The notes below the pieces were generated by a model that did no database searches, was not told where the DNA came from, and saw only the letters and a list, made by a program, of their open reading frames with translations. Below are positions 5,559 through 9,125 of a stretch of 9,125 nt of DNA, one piece after another (the first letter of the stretch is position 1; each line of letters begins with the position of its first letter). The position numbers and the translations under genes are program-made. Source of the DNA: Thermoplasmata archaeon (lineage in GTDB: Archaea; Thermoplasmatota; Thermoplasmata; Thermoplasmatales; Thermoplasmataceae); NCBI GenBank assembly GCA_021797025.1, contig JAKAAK010000121.1, forward strand, positions 1-9,125, read 5' to 3'.

Positions 5559-6668
5559 TTAGGGTTTAATCGGCAGCGGTGTAAAAGTAAGGACAAACAT
5601 TACAAGGGCAAATACTGCAATTCCGATATCAAATTTGGATATCTTTTCATAATCATTCAGGGCAGGTGGATGTACCATGCCCATGAAGATCACAAATAAT
5701 GCCAGGAAGAACCATCCAAGATAATCATATGCTATAGTAAGGTATAGCAAAAATCCTATGAATATGTATCCCACTATATACGATTTAGGACCCAGTATGC
5801 CCCTTGCTATATGCCCGCCATCCAGTTGCCCTGCAGGTATGAGATTCATGGCAGTGGCAAACATACCCACCCATACAGCAAATACCATGGGAAATATGGG
5901 CACATTGGACGGCTCTATAATGCCGAAGAGATGGTATATCTCTGGATAGTTCAGTACGAAGGGAATGTAATTTCCTATGGGTTTGAATATTCCCTCAAAG
6001 TACTGTGCCAGGAACAGCAATGGTATTGCAGCAAGGAATCCTGCAATGGGGCCCGCAGCGCCTATTTCGGCCATTGCCTTTCTGGTTGGAACAGGGTCAC
6101 GCAGTGATACAAAGGCACCGAATGTGCCTATAAGATATGGAAAAGGTATGAAGAATGGCAGTGATGCATTGACACTGTATTTCTTTGCAACTATATAGTG
6201 CGCTGTTTCATGTATTCCCAGAATGAACATCAGTGGCAGTGAAAAGAACACAAAACCATAAAGAAGTTTATATTCTTCAGCATACGGTCCGGGATAAACA
6301 AAGCTGCTTGCATAGATGGAACCTACATATATTGTGGATGCCAGTGTGAGTATGAGCATTACAAGATTTACCCTGTTGCTCCTGTATGTTGATTTCGGCC
6401 TTATGCCCACCTCAACATAATGCTCCACATCCAGTACAAGAACTGGAATGTATCCTTCCGGAACCAGGATTTTCCTCAGATCATCAAACTGCTGATTTAT
6501 ATCCGGATTGTCGCTGTCAAAGAACAGGAATTTTATGCTGGCAGGATTGGCTATGACCTCATATGTGTTTATTTTCGATTTTACGGTTTCTATAACGCCT
6601 TTCATATTTTCGTTTTCAATCTTCACACCCTGAAGCATAACAACCCCTGCATTTACTGGTATCTGCAC
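5559..6668 (-). CDS. Site-2-protease-family (M50) membrane zinc metallopeptidase
   Basis: A 369-residue polytopic membrane protease expected to cleave substrates within or next to the membrane. Both M50 signatures are intact: H-E-T-A-H at 153-157 (two zinc His and the catalytic Glu) and N-L-I-P-A-G-Q-L-D-G-G-H at 275-286 with third zinc ligand D283. G-A-A-G-P-I-A-G (203-210) is also typical. About seven or eight hydrophobic segments can be seen, roughly 98-120, 136-156, 165-185, 200-224, 258-278, 296-314, 316-333 and 346-365. A soluble N-terminal domain of about 95 residues precedes them, a layout resembling archaeal and plastid EGY-like members; no PDZ domain is visible. The longest frame starts at GTG (6668), but ATG at codon 11 (6638) or codon 22 are alternatives. 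The gene is divergent from nurA. Its substrate is unknown. Confidence 0.9.
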   Translation of the reverse strand: MQIPVNAGVVMLQGVKIENENMKGVIETVKSKINTYEVIANPASIKFLFFDSDNPDINQQFDDLRKILVPEGYIPVLVLDVEHYVEVGIRPKSTYRSNRVNLVMLILTLASTIYVGSIYASSFVYPGPYAEEYKLLYGFVFFSLPLMFILGIHETAHYIVAKKYSVNASLPFFIPFPYLIGTFGAFVSLRDPVPTRKAMAEIGAAGPIAGFLAAIPLLFLAQYFEGIFKPIGNYIPFVLNYPEIYHLFGIIEPSNVPIFPMVFAVWVGMFATAMNLIPAGQLDGGHIARGILGPKSYIVGYIFIGFLLYLTIAYDYLGWFFLALFVIFMGMVHPPALNDYEKISKFDIGIAVFALVMFVLTFTPLPIKP

Positions 6669-6700
6669 ATAAATGGCAACATCTCATAATGTATCACAGC

Positions 6701-6710
6701 TTTTAAACTT
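6701..6710 (-). promoter_or_regulatory. Possible TATA box of the metallopeptidase gene
   Basis: Minus-strand AAGTTTAAAA lies about 37 bp before the GTG at 6668 and would start transcription near 6679. That leaves an 11-nt leader for GTG 6668, or about 41 nt for ATG 6638. The latter has a G-rich stretch (AGGGGT) 5 nt before it that could act as a weak Shine-Dalgarno. Confidence 0.4.
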
Positions 6711-6726
6711 TTATGATTCCGTCCTA

Positions 6727-6740
6727 CTATGTGATCATAG
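6727..6740. promoter_or_regulatory. Imperfect palindrome between the divergent metallopeptidase and nurA promoters
   Basis: CTATGTGATCATAG has two 5-bp arms (CTATG / CATAG) around TGAT, and also contains TGATCA. It lies between the two predicted TATA boxes (6701-6710 and 6764-6773), where one regulator could affect both directions. The symmetry is short and may be chance. Confidence 0.25.
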
Positions 6741-6760
6741 ATGCAGTACTTATTTCATGG

Positions 6761-6773
6761 AAAGATTTATTTT
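6761..6773 (+). promoter_or_regulatory. Probable TATA box of the nurA-herA operon
   Basis: AAAGATTTATTTT combines an A-rich BRE-like start with a TATA-like core centred about 28 bp before the nurA ATG, predicting transcription from about 6795. The message would be leaderless for nurA, in line with the absence of a Shine-Dalgarno there. herA, by contrast, has a strong internal Shine-Dalgarno. Confidence 0.45.
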
Positions 6774-6796
6774 TGAATGAATTATATTGATTTTAA

Positions 6797-7840
6797 ATGG
6801 ATACTTTCTCGGAGTTCATGGATTATCTTGAAAAAAATAAGGATTCTATACGGAGAGACCTTAAACTGGATGAAACCTCAGAAATATATAAATTTTACAG
6901 GAATTTATTTGAATCCAGCTATCATGAATTTGAACCGCATGATCCCGGCAAAATAGATGTGGCATCAACAGATAGTTCTGAATTCCTCAGGATGCTGTAC
7001 AATGGCAAGAATATTATTCTGATAAGGGCTTATACACTCTATAAGAATAACATAACATCAGACTTTCTCGCAGACATAGTTGCTGTAGACCCTGTAGACC
7101 AGAGAAATTTTACAATACTGCTCATGGAGCATTCCGAGCATAAATCAATACTCAAATTCATGGAAGAGAATTCACCGGAATTCATATTCATCGATGGTTC
7201 CCTCAAGGGCAGGCTTTCACACAGGGTAGATCAGCTGCCAATTGAAGGTTATGAAAATTTCATGTATGACTATGTAAAAACACTGAAGGAAATGATAAGA
7301 AAGGCATTTGAAAAAAATATAACACTGATATTCATGGCAAAGAGCAGTTACACGGACTGCTTCAAAAAATATCTCCTCAGTACTGCAAGAAAGGACCCGG
7401 AAACATTAAAAATAATAGAGAAGGAATCAGGAATATACAGAAATGACCATTATCTGATAAAGTCATTTGCCAGGAAGAAGGGCTATACGCAGCCTGTCAT
7501 GTATCGCAAAAACATCGAGGGCATAAATGTAAATTATGTATCCACCGATATACTCCCTGACCCGGAAGACCTTCCCATGAAGGTTCAGGTTATATCACGG
7601 GATTTCGCCCATATAGATCTTGATGGAAAACCATACAGCATGGATGAAAAGATAATAAACATAATATTTTATGGTTATACCGGTTACAAGGTGTACAATC
7701 TCTGGCTCGTTGATGTAGATAAGAAGGTAAAATTCAGGTCAGTGGAAATGGAGCGCATATATATGCGAGCTCTGGAGCGGAAGCTCGGAATAACATTCTA
7801 TGAAACAAGAGGTGAAAGGCGTGCAAGAATCAGGGCTTAA
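6797..7840 (+). CDS. nurA: NurA 5'-3' nuclease of the DNA-end-resection system
   Basis: NurA is a dimeric Mn2+-dependent nuclease with an RNase H-like core. It binds the HerA hexamer, and together with Mre11-Rad50 they resect DNA ends to make 3' tails for recombination. This 347-residue protein has normal family length. Candidate metal ligands sit in order: D59 in A-S-T-D-S-S, E111 in L-L-M-E-H and D133 in F-I-D-G-S-L. A conserved-looking R-D-F-A-H-I-D segment lies at 268-274, and a basic end (R-G-E-R-R-A-R-I-R) may contact partner or DNA. It opens the operon under a TATA box giving a leaderless start, and overlaps herA by 20 bp. The herA partner immediately downstream strongly supports the call, which by sequence alone would be less certain because NurA proteins diverge fast. 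Confidence 0.9.
   Translation: MDTFSEFMDYLEKNKDSIRRDLKLDETSEIYKFYRNLFESSYHEFEPHDPGKIDVASTDSSEFLRMLYNGKNIILIRAYTLYKNNITSDFLADIVAVDPVDQRNFTILLMEHSEHKSILKFMEENSPEFIFIDGSLKGRLSHRVDQLPIEGYENFMYDYVKTLKEMIRKAFEKNITLIFMAKSSYTDCFKKYLLSTARKDPETLKIIEKESGIYRNDHYLIKSFARKKGYTQPVMYRKNIEGINVNYVSTDILPDPEDLPMKVQVISRDFAHIDLDGKPYSMDEKIINIIFYGYTGYKVYNLWLVDVDKKVKFRSVEMERIYMRALERKLGITFYETRGERRARIRA
7809..7815 (+). promoter_or_regulatory. Shine-Dalgarno of herA inside nurA
   Basis: GAGGTGA ends 5 nt before GTG 7821 and lies in the last codons of nurA. It selects GTG 7821 over the in-frame GTG at 7812, which is part of the Shine-Dalgarno itself, and implies translational coupling with nurA. Confidence 0.75.
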
Positions 7841-9125
7841 AATAGGTTATACAATAGGTGAGAATACATCAGGAAAATTCCAGTTTGTCATATCGGATGA
7901 TAGCAATATAAAGAAATGGGAATATGTTTATCTGAAGATTCACGGTGAAACCGTAATAGGCAGAATAGAGGAAATAGTGTCAAAAAGTGAGCTCATGAAC
8001 GAAAACATGGATTTCCAGAGCATTGACAGGTATTCTGCTAATGGATTAAATGATTTTGTGAATATATGCATTTCAACCATACTGGGGAAAATCAGGGAAG
8101 GTTTTCTAATGCAGTCAAGGGAGATAATCAAGCCAGGAATGCCAGTATACCCTGCAGGGGATGAAATACTCCAGCAGGTATTTTCCTTCAGGGAGGAGGA
8201 ATCGCTGGATATAGGCAGCCTTCCCGACAATAATGTGAAGGTATCGCTGAATGTGAATGGATTGAGGAGGCATCTTGCCATACTGGCACAGACCGGAGCG
8301 GGCAAGAGCCATACTGCATCGGTAATCATGGAGGAGCTTCTCAAGAAGGGTGCGTCCATCATAGTTCTTGATCCACATGCTGATTATGTTTTCATGAAAA
8401 AAGGCACAGATGGAAAGATATACTCTGACGGTATAAGTGTATTCAGGACACCGCTGAGCACTGGCCGTTACACAAACGATGATGTGGGCATAATCAATAA
8501 TTTCACAATAAGGTTCAGCGATTTGACACCGGAGGATGTGAAAGGCATCATGGACATAAAAGAAGGATACACTAATTTAAATTCAATCGTGGATGACATA
8601 TACAAGAAAATGAAGGGGAAAAAGGATCTTAATGATTTCCTTCAAACAGCAGAGTCCTTGCCCCAGGAGGATTACAGGAAGATCAGGGGAAGGCTGACAT
8701 TTCTCGGTAAAATCAAGGATATATTCCAGGATTATACAACCGGCATAACCGACTATCTCGGTCCCGGGAAGATGTCCGTAATGGATTTATCCGGAATGGA
8801 TCAGTTTCTGGCCAATTACTTTTCATACAGGGTTCTGAGCTCCATATACGATGTGAAGCTTTCATCGGAATTCAAATATCCGGTATTTGTTTTCATTGAG
8901 GAGGCCCATAACTTTGTCCCGCCTAGAAACAACAGCAATATCGCCAGGATGATAAAAAAGATAGCCGGGGAAGGAAGAAAATTCGGTATATTCCTTGTTG
9001 TCATTACCCAGCGTCCCGGAAAGATCGATGCGGATGTGCTCAGCCAGTGCAATTCCCAGATAATCCTCCGTGTTACAAATCCATCGGATCAGAATGCCAT
9101 ACTGGAAAGCAGTGAAAATATTACC
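7821..9125 (+). CDS. herA: HerA hexameric DNA translocase/helicase, cut by the right edge
   Basis: HerA is an FtsK/VirB4-like ring ATPase that moves along duplex DNA and drives NurA in DNA-end resection. The frame starts at GTG, preceded by a strong Shine-Dalgarno, overlaps the last 20 bp of nurA and stays open for 435 codons to the window end. The N-terminal part (about 1-100) fits the HAS-barrel domain. Walker A is A156-Q-T-G-A-G-K162-S163, V-L-D-P-H-A-D-Y (182-189) is the typical HerA strand, and Walker B ends in F-I-E360-E361-A-H. T-Q-R398-P is the usual arginine-containing motif after it, and R-V-T-N-P follows near the edge. Known HerA proteins are about 500 residues or more, so only the C-terminal end is missing. 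No frameshift or stop is seen. Confidence 0.95.
   Translation, partial: MQESGLKIGYTIGENTSGKFQFVISDDSNIKKWEYVYLKIHGETVIGRIEEIVSKSELMNENMDFQSIDRYSANGLNDFVNICISTILGKIREGFLMQSREIIKPGMPVYPAGDEILQQVFSFREEESLDIGSLPDNNVKVSLNVNGLRRHLAILAQTGAGKSHTASVIMEELLKKGASIIVLDPHADYVFMKKGTDGKIYSDGISVFRTPLSTGRYTNDDVGIINNFTIRFSDLTPEDVKGIMDIKEGYTNLNSIVDDIYKKMKGKKDLNDFLQTAESLPQEDYRKIRGRLTFLGKIKDIFQDYTTGITDYLGPGKMSVMDLSGMDQFLANYFSYRVLSSIYDVKLSSEFKYPVFVFIEEAHNFVPPRNNSNIARMIKKIAGEGRKFGIFLVVITQRPGKIDADVLSQCNSQIILRVTNPSDQNAILESSENIT

Noticed and set aside
5758..6198. Overlapping plus-strand frames opposite the metallopeptidase gene
   Set aside because: Three mutually overlapping frames antisense to the HExxH-bearing frame; no recognisable domain or promoter.
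6653..6670. Five-codon minus-strand ORF starting at ATG 6670 just before the metallopeptidase start, considered as a leader peptide
   Set aside because: Too short to distinguish from chance, no Shine-Dalgarno, and it ends within the downstream coding frame.
7940..8378. Minus-strand open frames inside herA
   Set aside because: They lie antisense to a clear HerA coding frame with intact Walker motifs and resemble no family; they are shadows of codon bias.
1..9125. CRISPR arrays, insertion-sequence ends, rRNA, riboswitches
   Set aside because: Reading both strands showed no regularly spaced repeats, no transposase of normal length with inverted repeats, and no conserved structured RNA other than the two tRNAs.

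Overview
The window looks like chromosomal DNA of a Thermoplasmatales archaeon (Ferroplasma, Acidiplasma, Picrophilus, Cuniculiplasma or a relative). The main evidence is the proteasome alpha subunit, which from memory is very close to that of Thermoplasma acidophilum throughout. The rest fits: AT-rich DNA, heavy use of AGG/AGA and ATA codons, TATA-type promoters with several start codons about 26-30 bp downstream (leaderless or nearly so), archaeal Shine-Dalgarno sequences of the GAGGTGA type, tRNA genes without encoded CCA, a heavily sequon-bearing membrane-anchored surface protein, and an adjacent nurA-herA pair. Genus assignment is inference.

Left part (1-2522): the 5' end of a TatD-like hydrolase gene runs off the left edge on the minus strand. 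It is divergent from psmA (20S proteasome alpha subunit), which carries a strong Shine-Dalgarno and a perfect 14-bp palindrome in its leader. purA (adenylosuccinate synthetase, IMP to AMP branch) follows on the same strand with its own TATA box, then tRNA-Glu(UUC).

Middle part (2523-5558): an APC-family amino-acid permease gene has two near-identical 10-bp palindromes spaced 20 bp apart around its predicted transcription start. It converges, with a 5-bp gap, on a minus-strand gene for a secreted, C-terminally anchored, probably N-glycosylated surface protein. A 459-bp AT-rich spacer with no convincing gene separates this from tRNA-Val(CAC), which lies just downstream of the next minus-strand gene.

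Right part (5559-9125): a polytopic site-2-protease-family (M50) metallopeptidase is divergent from a nurA-herA operon. NurA is a nuclease and HerA a hexameric DNA-translocating ATPase; together they work with Mre11-Rad50 in DNA-end resection. herA starts at a GTG inside the end of nurA and is cut by the right edge.

Most of the window is conserved housekeeping content plus a transporter and a surface protein. I see no CRISPR array, rRNA, intact mobile element or convincing new defence system. The points most worth checking are the operator-like repeats before the permease, the palindrome before psmA, the incomplete His-x-His motif in the left-edge hydrolase, and the open frame in the 4993-5451 spacer.
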